Notes: generated by a model not told the origin, from the letters alone. A stretch of DNA of 64,000 bases from an uncultured Lachnospiraceae bacterium (GCA_902476265.1 CABSCP010000026.1:1-64000), one strand, 5' to 3'; shown: positions 14,868 through 24,462, numbered from the stretch's first letter. Program-made: numbers and translations.

Positions 14868-15963
14868 CACCTCGCGTATAAATCGTTTTTTTCAGAATAA
14901 ACTTCTCTTTTAACGTGATCCTGTCCCCGATGGAATCCACTGCTTCCTCCTCACAGGGCGAAAGTTCCATGATGTTGAAATCGGCTGCATATCCTTCCCG
15001 TATTTCTCCAAGCCCCGTAAGCCCATAAAATCGCGCCGGAGCGCAGGTGCATTTGTGGATCGTGTTTTCCAGGCTTTCCCCACAGTTTAACAGCTTACTC
15101 AGCACGGCCGCCAGGTTATAAACGGGCCCTTCATAATTTTCCACATGCAGATCGGTGGAAATCAGGTCGCAGTCAAAGCCCTGAGCCAACGCTTTTTCAA
15201 ATACCCGGAGAGAAAAGCTGGCAACTCCGTGGCCGATATCAAACAGGACCCCTCTTTCCCTGGCCGCAACAGCTTCGGGAATGATTTTCCCTTCCTCCGT
15301 GAGAATGCCTCCCTTTTTCCCGTGAAAGGCATGGGTTACGATATCCCCTTTCCCCAGAAGCTTTAACACTTCCGTCAGAGCGGGAGGATAGTTCCCCACA
15401 TGGACGGTCAGCGGTTTTTCCAGTTCCTTCGCCAGCTGTGCCGCAATCTCGATGGGCTTTAATCCCATTTCTCCCACAACGCTGGCGCTGGCCCGTGCCT
15501 TTAAGCCGATGATATTGTCCGGATACTTTTCTATCATGGCTTTCAGCGCCGGAATATCGATCTTTTCCATGCTGTCCAGCTCATGTCCGTAAAGCAGGCC
15601 TTCCTTTGAAACATTCAGCAGCGTAAACACCTTGGTTTTGCTTTTGTTTATGTAGTTTTCCCGGAAGTCCTCATAGGTGTCCGCCCCGCTGCTGCCCGCA
15701 TCCACAATGGTGGTGGTTCCCCGTTCTATCCCCAGCACATCAGGCGGCAGCCCTAAAAAAGCTTTCGGGTAGCAATGGGTATGAATGTCGATCAGCCCCG
15801 GCGTCACAATGCAGCCGGAAGCGTCGACCACCGGCAGATCCCGGTCAATCTCATCCTCCACCGCTGCGATTTTCCCGTCCTGCACCAGGATGTCTTTTTT
15901 GTCTCTGCAATAGCCGTTTGCCGGTGAGACGAGCCGGCCGTTTTTGATGATAAAAGCTTTCAT
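14836..15963 (-). CDS. Amidohydrolase/deacetylase-family metallohydrolase
   Basis: About 375 residues of the amidohydrolase superfamily. The metal site is visible: TPGLIDIHTH (HxH), a later GDIVTHAFHGKK (His), DIGHG and STDLHVEN (final Asp). It resembles the EF_0837/AHA_3915 deacetylase-like group that accompanies DgaE/DgaF genes. A role in deacylating or opening the substrate before the lyase step is inferred. The start at 15963 is preferred over 15969 because AGGAGG is seven bases away. The 15969 ATG overlaps the regulator stop codon, so translation is coupled. Confidence 0.85.
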   Translation of the reverse strand: MKAFIIKNGRLVSPANGYCRDKKDILVQDGKIAAVEDEIDRDLPVVDASGCIVTPGLIDIHTHCYPKAFLGLPPDVLGIERGTTTIVDAGSSGADTYEDFRENYINKSKTKVFTLLNVSKEGLLYGHELDSMEKIDIPALKAMIEKYPDNIIGLKARASASVVGEMGLKPIEIAAQLAKELEKPLTVHVGNYPPALTEVLKLLGKGDIVTHAFHGKKGGILTEEGKIIPEAVAARERGVLFDIGHGVASFSLRVFEKALAQGFDCDLISTDLHVENYEGPVYNLAAVLSKLLNCGESLENTIHKCTCAPARFYGLTGLGEIREGYAADFNIMELSPCEEEAVDSIGDRITLKEKFILKKTIYTRGDESEVFEQNP

Positions 15964-15965
15964 TC

Positions 15966-17879
15966 TCATTCCTCCTCCAGGATATATAAAAAGAACGCAA
16001 CTCTTTCCGAAATGGATATTCTCACCTGCAGCGTTTCCTCCACCAGCCCGAAAAACTTTTCCATCAGGGCGAACACATCGGGATGCTGCTTTTTGATCCG
16101 GTAATACTCCTGTTCAAACTCCCAGACATTCTCCGTCTGCCTGCTGTTTTCAAACCATCTGGGCACGGCCATGCTCATGTGAATGATCATTCCCAGCATG
16201 GCATCCCTTCCCAGCCGGTACTTTTCCGGGAATTTGGAGGTATATTCCAGCAGCGTTAAAATCAGTTTGCTCAACGTGGTGGCAGCCTGTACCAGGCTTT
16301 CCCCCGCTGCCGGAATCTCCTTTTCTCCCATCAGATAGGGATCTTTTTTCGCCGCAAAGGATGCCTCGTTCTTCTGATTTAAAGGGATCTCATCAATGAG
16401 CTTTCCGTATTTTAAAAAGTCTTTGATCCGCTTGATGTCCTCTTCCGACAGGATCCTGGATATTTTCACCACAGGCACCACTGTGTTTTCCAGCGGCACC
16501 GTGGAGATCACAAAATCCACATCCTTTAAGTCGCTGGCCCGGGACAGCTGATAGGGAGAAACCTGTCCCACCACTTCCAGGGAAGGAAATACATTTTTGA
16601 TCCGCAGGGTCAGCAGATGGGAAAGCCCTTTTCCGGTGGCACACACCACCAAAACGTTTTTCCGGGCCTCTTCGGTATGAATGCTGTTCTTATACAGATA
16701 GACAGCCAGATAGCAGACCTCTGTGGTATTGGGTACGATTCCTGTCTCCTCTTTCAGGATCGTGGCGCATTCCTTCGCCAGCTGATAGTAGGAGTCATAA
16801 TACTCTCTGACCTCTTCCAGAATATAACTGTTTTCCTCTTCCTGTCTGCCGCTTAAGTTCAGGCTCAGAACATTTTTCAAATGACCGAACAGATCCTGGT
16901 ACAGCTGTTTTAGATGGAATTTATTCTTTCCTTCCCTCTCTTCGATAAACGCCGTCATTCTGGTCAGCAGCCGGTCCAGCACTTCGTCCTCGATCATGCT
17001 TCCTTCCGTGAAAATCCCGTTATCCGCCAGAATTTCCGAGAGCCAGAAAAGTTCCTGCCCGTTCTTTTCTTCCGGCCGGGCTGACAGTTCCCGCAGAAGC
17101 TCCTGGGCGTAGGTTTTTTCCTCTGTCACTGCAGCGGTGTTCTCCGCCTTTCCCTTTTTTCCCTGCAGCCGGATCTGACGGACAATACAATAACTCAACA
17201 GATTCAAATAAGCCGCATTGGAAATCCAGATGTTATACCGGGCGTTCATCTGCCGGATCCTTTTGCTGATCTCCATGATATCGTTCAGCAGGATTCTTCC
17301 CTTCAGCTCCTCCGGCAGCAGCATATACCAGTCCTCCGCCGTATAACTGCCTTTAAACCGGGCCGACACAATCCGGGCTGCAATCCTTCGCAGAGCCAGT
17401 TCATCCCCTTCCAGTCTGTAGCCCAGGGATTTTCTGGCGCCCAGGAAAAACTGATTTTCATAGTAGCTTTCCATTTTTCCCAAAAATCGGGTCAGCGTGG
17501 ATCGGGATAAGTAATAGGTTTCCGCAATTTTTTCCGCCGTCACATGGCATCTGCGCACAAACAGGTACAGAAAAATCCGCTGAAACCGCTCTTCATCACT
17601 GCTTCCGATGAGCCCTTCCTTCGCTTCCACCTCGCACTGCAAAATGAGCTGCGAGCACTCCGCCTTCTGGGATGCCGGAATATAGTATCCTTTTTTGGTC
17701 AGATAGCAGACATCGATCTGATGGCGGCCGCACATTTCCTTGAGCTGTCCGATGTCATAGCGCACCGTGCGTTCCCCTTTATGAAACTTTTCCATAAAAA
17801 ATCCGATCTCCAGAGGCGTGCTGGATGTGATCAGGCATTTCAGGATTTCCGCCTGTCTCGCTTTCAGGATTTCTTTCAT
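15966..17879 (-). CDS. PRD/EIIB-containing transcriptional regulator (BglG/LicR type)
   Basis: About 637 residues, start at 17879 after AGGAGGGCGGA. Order: HTH_11-like N-terminus (ILKARQAEILKCLITSS), a second Mga-like HTH (AEKIAETYYLSRSTLTRFLG), PRD region(s) in the middle (YNIWISNAAYLNLLSYCIVR; EVCYLAVYLYKNSIHTEEAR), an EIIB-like domain with the phosphorylatable Cys in VLVVCATGKGLSHL, and a C-terminal PRD-like helical domain (MLGMIIHMSMAVPRWFENSR). It should activate the dga-like operon in response to PTS phosphorylation and substrate flux. It is encoded within the operon it probably controls. Confidence 0.88.
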   Translation of the reverse strand: MKEILKARQAEILKCLITSSTPLEIGFFMEKFHKGERTVRYDIGQLKEMCGRHQIDVCYLTKKGYYIPASQKAECSQLILQCEVEAKEGLIGSSDEERFQRIFLYLFVRRCHVTAEKIAETYYLSRSTLTRFLGKMESYYENQFFLGARKSLGYRLEGDELALRRIAARIVSARFKGSYTAEDWYMLLPEELKGRILLNDIMEISKRIRQMNARYNIWISNAAYLNLLSYCIVRQIRLQGKKGKAENTAAVTEEKTYAQELLRELSARPEEKNGQELFWLSEILADNGIFTEGSMIEDEVLDRLLTRMTAFIEEREGKNKFHLKQLYQDLFGHLKNVLSLNLSGRQEEENSYILEEVREYYDSYYQLAKECATILKEETGIVPNTTEVCYLAVYLYKNSIHTEEARKNVLVVCATGKGLSHLLTLRIKNVFPSLEVVGQVSPYQLSRASDLKDVDFVISTVPLENTVVPVVKISRILSEEDIKRIKDFLKYGKLIDEIPLNQKNEASFAAKKDPYLMGEKEIPAAGESLVQAATTLSKLILTLLEYTSKFPEKYRLGRDAMLGMIIHMSMAVPRWFENSRQTENVWEFEQEYYRIKKQHPDVFALMEKFFGLVEETLQVRISISERVAFFLYILEEE

Positions 17880-17912
17880 TCCGCCCTCCTGCTTTCTTCT
17901 CATCGCCCGGCG

Positions 17913-18791
17913 CTACAGCACATGGAATTTCTCCAGGGCTTTTGCCAGGCCGTCCTCATCATTGGATGCCGTCACGTTCCAGGCATGTTCTTTCACATAT
18001 TCCGCCGCGTTTCCCATGGCAACGCTGTATGTTACCTGCCGGAACATGTCCACATCGTTTTCTCCGTCCCCGAATACCATGACCTCCTCTTCGCCGATCC
18101 CTTCTTCTTTCATGAACCGCTTCAGCGTCTGTCCTTTGGTAATGCCTGCCGGGGCGATCTCTATCAGCCGCGGGCATGTTCTGGCAATCTCATATTTTCC
18201 GTCAAACCTTTCTTTCAGGGCTTCATACACCTGCCGGATTTTTTCCGGTTCATCCGTACAGTTCAGCTTGTTGATGCTTTCCGGCAGTTCCTGCATGGAA
18301 CGGATTTCTTTCAGATGGGGATAATTGTTCTGATTGGTTGTGACCCATGACCAGGCGCTGGCGACCAGCGGATGGTCGGCCGGATACCCCCGCTCTTCCC
18401 GTTCTTTTATTTTCAAAGGTCTCTGCCATTCAGGAATCCAGTAGTACAGGCTTTCATCCTCATAGCCCTGGATTTCCACCTGAAAGCTTTCCAGCAGGGG
18501 AAAAAGTCTCTCTATATCCTGCCTGTCCAGCCGGGCAAAAACCTGTCTTTCTTTTGTTTGCAGCCGATTGAGAGCCAATCCGTTGATTTCGATCAGGCAG
18601 CCGCCGTAACGTTCCATCTCCAGAAGCTGTGCATATTTCATCAGCCTGACATAGCTGCGGCCGCTGGCCAGAATCAGCCTGATCCCTTTTTTCTGACAGG
18701 CAAGCAGACATTCCCTTGTCCGTCCCGATATCCGGTCCTCACTGTCCAAAAGCGTTCCATCCATATCCGTCACTATCCATCTGATCGCCAT
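17913..18791 (-). CDS. HAD-superfamily Cof-type sugar phosphatase
   Basis: About 292 residues. The start at 18791 (MAIRWIVTDMDGTLLDSEDR) has a GAGAGGTGA site; a longer upstream frame has no support. Motif I DMDGTLLDS, motif II LASGRS, motif III Lys in ITKGQTL and motif IV GDGENDVDMF are all present with a C2B cap. It removes phosphate from a sugar phosphate or similar metabolite. It is first in the operon, 33 bp upstream of the regulator, and could dephosphorylate a toxic pathway intermediate. Confidence 0.9.
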   Translation of the reverse strand: MAIRWIVTDMDGTLLDSEDRISGRTRECLLACQKKGIRLILASGRSYVRLMKYAQLLEMERYGGCLIEINGLALNRLQTKERQVFARLDRQDIERLFPLLESFQVEIQGYEDESLYYWIPEWQRPLKIKEREERGYPADHPLVASAWSWVTTNQNNYPHLKEIRSMQELPESINKLNCTDEPEKIRQVYEALKERFDGKYEIARTCPRLIEIAPAGITKGQTLKRFMKEEGIGEEEVMVFGDGENDVDMFRQVTYSVAMGNAAEYVKEHAWNVTASNDEDGLAKALEKFHVL

Positions 18792-18960
18792 TGCCGTCAC
18801 CTCTCTGTTCTTTAATTGTGATATTAACACATTTCCTGCAGTCATAACATTTAATATTTTGCAATTTTGCACAACGTCTTTGCAATTATGATACGAACCG
18901 TTTTCACGATTTATATTTTCCCCATCCTTTTCAAACAATGCACAAACATTCTGCACAATT
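18792..18960 (-). promoter_or_regulatory. AT-rich control region upstream of the dga-like operon
   Basis: The stretch has no gene. It carries TGCACAA three times (near 18867, 18939 and 18952, plus strand) and a TTGCA-n9-TGCAA dyad between 18860 and 18885. No convincing -35/-10 pair was found. These repeats are candidate sites for the PRD regulator. Confidence 0.35.
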
Positions 18961-19004
18961 CCGAATTTGGTCTGTCCCGAAATCATACCGGTTCTGATGT
19001 CAAA

Positions 19005-19032
19005 GGGGCTGTCGGTATTCGCCGACAGCCCC
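19005..19032 (-). terminator. Terminator after the hydroxyacyl-CoA dehydrogenase gene
   Basis: An 11-bp perfect GC-rich stem GGGGCTGTCGG/CCGACAGCCCC with a 6-base loop. The T run after it on the minus strand is short. It closes the operon beginning near 26289. Confidence 0.7.
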
Positions 19033-19058
19033 TCGCCAAAAACGACAGGTAAAAAAGA

Positions 19059-20000
19059 TTATTTTTCATACAGACACTTGCTGATTTTTCTGAAATCTTG
19101 ATCCCTTTTTGCAATCACCTGTGCATCTCTGCCGTTGCTGTAATCATAGAAACCCTTACAGCTCTTCACACCGTAATTGCCCTCCTTTACAATGTCAGTC
19201 AACATGGCATGTACCTGATCGGTATTGCTTAAATCCGCAAACAAATAAGAAGCGATCTTTTCAAAAGTGTCCAGTCCTCCCAGATCTGCGATTTCGAAAG
19301 GCCCCAGGCAGGCATAGCGCAGACCCAGACCATATTTGAATACATCATCAATGTCTTCCTGATCTGCCACACCAGCCTCTACCAGGCTCATTGCCTCACG
19401 CAGAATTGCAAACTGGAAACGGTTGATCAAAAATCCGGGTACCTCTTTTTTGAGGCGGACAGGACGGCGGTGAATGTCCACTGCCACATCATAAACCACA
19501 TCAACAGTTTCCTGTGCTGTCTTCCCGCCCTTGATTACCTCAATCACCGGACAGATATGAGGCGGGTTGAGCCAGTGCATGCCACAGAAACGCTCCGGGC
19601 ATTTCACGGCTTTGGCAATTTCTGTGATCGACAGCCCTGACGTATTGCTGGTCAATACGGTAGTCACAGGCACCAGCTCGGAAACCTCTGTCCAAAAACG
19701 ATGCTTGATATTCATATTTTCAATAATCGCCTCAATTACGAAATCAGCAGTTTTAAAACAATCCCTGTCACAGGTAAAAGAAATTGCAGCCATAATGCGG
19801 TCTGATTCTTTCTGCGTCAGACCGCCGTCTGTCATGGAAGCCTCCTGATTGATCCGGATCAAATTCAGGCTTTTGTCCAGTGCTTCTTCTTTTACATCAT
19901 ATAAGGTAACTTTATAGCCATAGTCTGCAAACAGCTGTGCCATGGAAGACCCCATGACGCCCGCGCCTGCAATGACGATATGCTTGATATTATGTACCAT
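19059..20000 (-). CDS. 3-hydroxyacyl-CoA dehydrogenase family protein
   Basis: The 313-residue NAD-dependent dehydrogenase has a Rossmann start (IVIAGAGVMGSSMAQLFADY), the catalytic Ser/His region (LTSNTSGLSITEIAK; GMHWLNPPHICPVIEVIKGG) and the C-terminal helical domain (EVPGFLINRFQFAILREAMS). It interconverts a 3-hydroxyacyl and 3-oxoacyl group, probably CoA-linked. Three bases separate it from the MaoC gene, so the two likely act in series on the product of the BKACE enzyme upstream. Some members of this family act on free hydroxy acids, which cannot be excluded. Confidence 0.88.
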   Translation of the reverse strand: MVHNIKHIVIAGAGVMGSSMAQLFADYGYKVTLYDVKEEALDKSLNLIRINQEASMTDGGLTQKESDRIMAAISFTCDRDCFKTADFVIEAIIENMNIKHRFWTEVSELVPVTTVLTSNTSGLSITEIAKAVKCPERFCGMHWLNPPHICPVIEVIKGGKTAQETVDVVYDVAVDIHRRPVRLKKEVPGFLINRFQFAILREAMSLVEAGVADQEDIDDVFKYGLGLRYACLGPFEIADLGGLDTFEKIASYLFADLSNTDQVHAMLTDIVKEGNYGVKSCKGFYDYSNGRDAQVIAKRDQDFRKISKCLYEK

Positions 20001-20002
20001 GA

Positions 20003-20404
20003 TTAAACCTCCTTCGGCAATTTTACCGTCGCCGTACCATCCACTACAATCTCACCCTTCTGGTTGGTTACAGTAGTCTTCAGTTTAGCACGGCCTTTTT
20101 CCAGGAACTCTGCAATCTCTACCTGTGCGGTAATCGTATCCCCAATAAAAACCGGTCTCACAAATTTAGAATCCTGCTGCATATAAATAGTTCCGGGGCC
20201 CGGCAGCCGGGAAGCGATAACGGTGGAAAGGAAGGATGCTGTCAGCATACCATGCACCACCCTCTGTCCAAAGGGCAGTTTTTCCGCCTCTGCTTTATTG
20301 ATATGCAAAGGATTAAAATCACCGGTAATCCCGGCAAAACCATATACATCACACTCCGCAATTGTCTTGGAAAAGCTGGCCTTCTGGCCTACTTCATATT
20401 TCAT
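20003..20404 (-). CDS. MaoC-family hydratase/dehydratase
   Basis: The 133-residue single hot-dog domain has the hydratase-2 motif: the catalytic Asp/His in GITGDFNPLHINKAEAEKL and the following RVVHGMLTASFLS helix. It would add or remove water at a 2-enoyl/3-hydroxyacyl (thio)ester. Overlapping operon position between BKACE and the dehydrogenase suggests a short beta-oxidation-like branch. The length is normal for a stand-alone (R)-specific hydratase. Confidence 0.88.
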   Translation of the reverse strand: MKYEVGQKASFSKTIAECDVYGFAGITGDFNPLHINKAEAEKLPFGQRVVHGMLTASFLSTVIASRLPGPGTIYMQQDSKFVRPVFIGDTITAQVEIAEFLEKGRAKLKTTVTNQKGEIVVDGTATVKLPKEV

Positions 20405-20418
20405 CTGCCCTTCTCCCT

Positions 20419-21354
20419 TTAGAATGCTACCTTGTCTCTGCCCTTTAAGTGCAGCATCTCTCTTGCCTCTGCACTATTTGCAATTTCAAAATCCAGCGCC
20501 TCCAGAATCGTTCGTATCTTGGTTACCTGTTGGGCGTTGGTCTTTGCCAGAGTACCTGCAGGATCAATGTAAAGGCCGTCTTCCATACCAACCCGCACGT
20601 TGCCGCCATTTAAGGCACTCATTACTTCCATTTTAAACATTTTTCTGCCTACTCCTACGCTGCTGTACAAAATATCATCGCCCAGAAGTTTTTTGGCCTG
20701 ATCGATCATAAACATCAACGTCTCGTTATTGGCAGGCATCCCCCCCTGTACACCGGGCACAAACTGAATGTAAACAGGCTGTGTGATGACCCCCTGTTTC
20801 CTGAGAATCTTTAAGTTGTTGAGCTGGCCATAGTCAAATATCTCATACTCCGGCAGCGTGCCGCAGGCATTCATCGTCTTAATGCAGTATTCCATGTCAC
20901 GGAAAGTATTCTTGAACACATTGTCCCAGGTACGCTCTACATAATCTTTTTCCCAGTCATAAATCGGTTTTTCCACATTTGCCAGCAGTCTGTTGTAGCA
21001 GAAGTTCATAGAACCGCCGTTTGCGGAAGCCATCTCCGGTTTAAACTTCTCGATAACCGAAAATCGTTCCTGTATGCTCATGCCGTTAGCGCCACCGGTA
21101 GTAATACCGATAACCGCATCGCATTCCTGTTTGATGGAAGACAGGATATAACGGAATACCTCATGGTCTGTGGTGGGCCTGCCGTCATTTCCTCTGGCAT
21201 GAATGTGTACCACCGCTGCCCCCGCCTTATGCGCTCCAATAGCACTTTCGATAATTTCATCTGCATTTTTGGGCAAATAAGGAGACAGACTCGGTACGTG
21301 GGTTGCTCCTGTGATTGCTGCTGTGATAATCACCTTTTTATCTTTCCTATACAT
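20419..21354 (-). CDS. Beta-keto acid cleavage enzyme (BKACE, DUF849)
   Basis: About 311 residues, start at 21354 after AGGAG. The TIM-barrel fold of 3-keto-5-aminohexanoate cleavage enzymes is clear: VIITAAITGATHVP, the metal-binding HxH in AAVVHIHARGNDGRP, IGITTGGANGMSIQERF and a late SSVGVGRKMFKMEVM. BKACEs condense a beta-keto acid with acetyl-CoA and split it to acetoacetate plus a new acyl-CoA. The natural substrate depends on pocket residues I cannot interpret. No lysine-fermentation genes are nearby, so a keto acid derived from a sugar is more likely than 3-keto-5-aminohexanoate. Confidence 0.9.
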   Translation of the reverse strand: MYRKDKKVIITAAITGATHVPSLSPYLPKNADEIIESAIGAHKAGAAVVHIHARGNDGRPTTDHEVFRYILSSIKQECDAVIGITTGGANGMSIQERFSVIEKFKPEMASANGGSMNFCYNRLLANVEKPIYDWEKDYVERTWDNVFKNTFRDMEYCIKTMNACGTLPEYEIFDYGQLNNLKILRKQGVITQPVYIQFVPGVQGGMPANNETLMFMIDQAKKLLGDDILYSSVGVGRKMFKMEVMSALNGGNVRVGMEDGLYIDPAGTLAKTNAQQVTKIRTILEALDFEIANSAEAREMLHLKGRDKVAF

Positions 21355-21399
21355 AATGGGCTCCTGTCTGTGCACAACGCACATTTTTAGACTGATTTT

Positions 21400-22179
21400 T
21401 TAGTCGGGCAAATGCATGATTTCCAGTGATCTGGCTGCTCGTTCCCGATCCAGCCGCATATCCAGTTCCAGACTCACCGCGCCCTGATACCCCGCTGCAT
21501 ATAATTCCCGGATACGGCGTCTGTGAATCACTTCTTTATCAGGATTTAAAAAAGCTCTCTGATTGGGCGCACCGTCATCATCTGAAGTATGAATATGCGC
21601 AATTGTATTGATCCAGGGCTTCAGATTCAAATCCGCCTCTCTGACATATTCCATATTATAAAAATCAGCTACCACCCGGATATTCTCCTGATTTAAATCC
21701 TCTATAACAGCTGCAGCCTCGGGCAGAAAATTGATAAAATTGCAGTAGCAGGGAGCCAGCGGTTCCAGACATACCGTAATTCCACAGGGCGCAAATTCTT
21801 CTGCCGTAATCTTTAAAAATTCCTTTAATTGTCTCATTGCTTCAACTCTCGAAAAGCCTCTGGGCAGATTTCGGGAATTAGGAGAACCGATCCCCACAAA
21901 ACGTGCGCCGAGCATTCCTGCCTTTTGGGCACATTTTTGTGCATAAGACCGAACTGCCTCCGGGTCAAAGCCAATACCTGCTATCTTAATCTCCGGAGGG
22001 CAATATCCGTTGATACCCAGCACCGGCAGCTGCAGTCTTTCTGCTTCATCCCTCAATTTTTCAAATTCCCGGTCGCATAAAGAAACCAGATATTTTCCCA
22101 TGAATTCCGCATAGTCAAAACCGATCTCTTTTGCTGTCTCCATATCTTCCCAATCCAGCAGTGCACAGCCTGTCAGCAT
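21400..22179 (-). CDS. Sugar phosphate isomerase/epimerase-like TIM-barrel protein
   Basis: About 259 residues, start at 22179 (MLTGCALLDWEDME) after AGGAGG. The xylose-isomerase-like barrel shows metal ligands typical of the AP-endonuclease-2 fold: CLEPLAPCYCN (Glu), VVADFYNMEYV (Asp), IAHIHTSDDDGAP (His) and AVSLELDMRLDRE (Glu). It would epimerise or isomerise a sugar or keto acid, or act as a dehydratase. It sits between RraA and BKACE in the same operon. Confidence 0.85.
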   Translation of the reverse strand: MLTGCALLDWEDMETAKEIGFDYAEFMGKYLVSLCDREFEKLRDEAERLQLPVLGINGYCPPEIKIAGIGFDPEAVRSYAQKCAQKAGMLGARFVGIGSPNSRNLPRGFSRVEAMRQLKEFLKITAEEFAPCGITVCLEPLAPCYCNFINFLPEAAAVIEDLNQENIRVVADFYNMEYVREADLNLKPWINTIAHIHTSDDDGAPNQRAFLNPDKEVIHRRRIRELYAAGYQGAVSLELDMRLDRERAARSLEIMHLPD

Positions 22180-22258
22180 CCTTTTTCCTCCTGTAAACGG
22201 TTTCTGACAAAGAACCTCCTTCACCAAACTGGCAAAGGAGGTCCCTTATCTTTAGCCG

Positions 22259-22981
22259 TTAATCAACATGATCCGTTTTATTGATTACGCTGTCATCCAG
22301 CTCCCAGCCAAGTGTTTCATATTTTGCCTTACGGGCATTCTTGTCGTTAAACAGTTCGCGATGAGCAAATCTGGCAACATCTTTCGCGGCTGCTCTGGGT
22401 ACTACGATAACACCATCGCCATCAGCTACAATGATATCGCCAGGGAAAACAGTAACGCCGCCGATTGCAACAGGAACGTCTTTTGCATCAAACTGTAATC
22501 TGGCCTGATCCATTTTCTGGGACACGAAGTAGCTCCATACAGGAATCTTCTCAGCGATACACTCATCTGTATCACGGATGCCGCCACCGTTTGTAACGAA
22601 GCCTCTTGCGCCTTTGATTTTTGCACCCAGGCCATTTTCAGAACCCATCAGACCCACGTCTACGCCGGATACATCCAGAGCGATGAAGTCACCTTCTTCG
22701 ATTTCATTGAACCAGGGATACAGACATACGTTGCCGTAGAACCAGTTAGACCACTCTGTGTAAGCTTCGCCGGTCACTGTCGGATGAGGACCTACGAAAG
22801 GGAGATACCTTGCTGTACGGGCAATACCGATTACCTTGCCCTGTTCACGAACCATGGGGCGGATATTTTTATCCATCGTTCCATAAAAATGGTACCCCAT
22901 CCAGTCCATACCGTCTCTGACGTCTGCGACACGCAGATCATCAAATAAAGCCAATAATTCTTTGTCTTCTGCCGATCTCAT
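22259..22981 (-). CDS. RraA-family aldolase/decarboxylase-like protein
   Basis: The 240-residue protein is of the RraA/4-hydroxy-4-methyl-2-oxoglutarate aldolase family. The family signature GARGFVTNGGGIRDTDE is present, as is PGDIIVADGDGVIVVPRAAA. Members are Mg-dependent aldolases or oxaloacetate-type decarboxylases, and some act on sugar acids; RNase E inhibition is only one branch. It is slightly longer than E. coli RraA because of an N-terminal extension. It is first after the binding-protein gene, pointing to a catabolic role. Confidence 0.85.
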   Translation of the reverse strand: MRSAEDKELLALFDDLRVADVRDGMDWMGYHFYGTMDKNIRPMVREQGKVIGIARTARYLPFVGPHPTVTGEAYTEWSNWFYGNVCLYPWFNEIEEGDFIALDVSGVDVGLMGSENGLGAKIKGARGFVTNGGGIRDTDECIAEKIPVWSYFVSQKMDQARLQFDAKDVPVAIGGVTVFPGDIIVADGDGVIVVPRAAAKDVARFAHRELFNDKNARKAKYETLGWELDDSVINKTDHVD

Positions 22982-23036
22982 TTTTGTTACCCTCCATCAT
23001 ACATCTTTCTTTATTCGCTATTATATTGTTCCGGTT

Positions 23037-24413
23037 TTATTTTTGAAGAATTGCATTTGCCTTGTCCATAAATTCTGCTACGGCATTCTCAATTGTATCA
23101 GATTCATAAGCAACCTTCTCGGATGCAACCTTAAACGCGTCGTTAACTTCAGATGCGCCTTCCGGCGGAACAATCTTAACTACTTCAGCAGTTTCCATCA
23201 ATGCAGAAACGTAATTGATCACTTTCTGGTTAGGCTCATCCAGTAAAGGTTTGATGAACTCCGCCATATCGCTGTTCGCCGGAACCCCCTGATCCAGAAG
23301 GAACAGTTCGTAAGATTTCTCTGTATTTACAAAGAAGTTAATCAGTTTAGCCGCTGCACGCTGATGAGCCTCATCTACGCCTGCAGAAATACCAAAGTGT
23401 GCACCTTCCAGATATTCTCCACGGTTGCCTTCGTTATCAGTAGGAATACGGATCGGAGATACCGTATTGTCAGGCATCGCATTCTGGAATAACCACAACT
23501 GGTTAACAGGGTTATTGCACATCAACATTTTTCCGGAAGCAAACAGTCTCTGTTCCAGGGCGGTTGCACCTTCTTCTGTATTGGTCGCCGCATCCGGAAT
23601 CGCACCGGCATCTCTTAATTCTTTCCAGTAACCTAACCAGCCTTCCATAACTTTTGCTTCAAATCCGATCTGACCGTCTTCTGTGTAGTTGTCTCCGCCG
23701 GACTGTCTGGAGCACCAACGAAATTCATTGATACCGCCGGAAGCATCATTACAGAAATAAATGCCTGTTCCTTTTGCCTTTTCAGCGAACTCCAGAGCTT
23801 TTGCCTTCAGATCATCCCATGTCCAGTCTTCATCGTAAGCAGGCAGCTCTACGCCGTATTCTTTTGCCAGTTCTTCATTGACAAAGTAAGATGTAAATGT
23901 AACACCCTGAGAGATCATGTACAGAGTATCCTCATATTTTCCTGTCTGAATAACAGAGTCAGACATTTTGGAAATATCCAGTGTACCGTCTTCCACATAG
24001 GGGCCAAGGTCAGCCATAGTACCGCGCATCGCGTAGTCCGCTGCAAACTGAGGATGCATACCGAATGCATCCGGTAAGTTGCCGCCGCCTGCCTGAGTAG
24101 CCATTTTAGGCCAGTAATCTGTCCAGGACATCGGCTCTCTCATAACCTTAATATTCGGGTTCTCCGCTTCAAAACGATCGCAGATTGCATTGTACATATC
24201 ATTTCTCTTTGTGTCACCCCACCAGGAGAAACGAATCTGAATCTGTTCCCCGTCTGCTGCCGCTGCGGGCGCATCGGCCTTTGGCTCAGTCCCTTCTGCT
24301 GATGCCGCAGATTCTGCAGGTGTCTGTGCTGCCGGCGCGCTGTTTCCGCAGCCGATTACAGAAAGAGTCATCATCGCAGCCATAACTGTTGCTAATAACT
24401 TTTTGTACTTCAT
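23037..24413 (-). CDS. Sugar ABC transporter substrate-binding lipoprotein
   Basis: 458 residues. The lipoprotein signal ends LSVIGC (Cys22), followed by an Ala/Glu/Pro-rich linker and a family-1 extracellular binding domain (IQIRFSWWGDTKRNDMYNAI; PDAFGMHPQFAADYAMRGTM; AHFGISAGVDEAHQRAAAKL). It captures a sugar or oligosaccharide for the two permeases encoded upstream. Unusually the gene follows its permeases. It has a separate extended -10 promoter in the 123-bp gap, likely to give it higher expression. Confidence 0.92.
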   Translation of the reverse strand: MKYKKLLATVMAAMMTLSVIGCGNSAPAAQTPAESAASAEGTEPKADAPAAAADGEQIQIRFSWWGDTKRNDMYNAICDRFEAENPNIKVMREPMSWTDYWPKMATQAGGGNLPDAFGMHPQFAADYAMRGTMADLGPYVEDGTLDISKMSDSVIQTGKYEDTLYMISQGVTFTSYFVNEELAKEYGVELPAYDEDWTWDDLKAKALEFAEKAKGTGIYFCNDASGGINEFRWCSRQSGGDNYTEDGQIGFEAKVMEGWLGYWKELRDAGAIPDAATNTEEGATALEQRLFASGKMLMCNNPVNQLWLFQNAMPDNTVSPIRIPTDNEGNRGEYLEGAHFGISAGVDEAHQRAAAKLINFFVNTEKSYELFLLDQGVPANSDMAEFIKPLLDEPNQKVINYVSALMETAEVVKIVPPEGASEVNDAFKVASEKVAYESDTIENAVAEFMDKANAILQK

Positions 24414-24462
24414 TGTGTAACCTCCCTTTCTTTGATAATCGTATTATAGTTTTATAATATAT

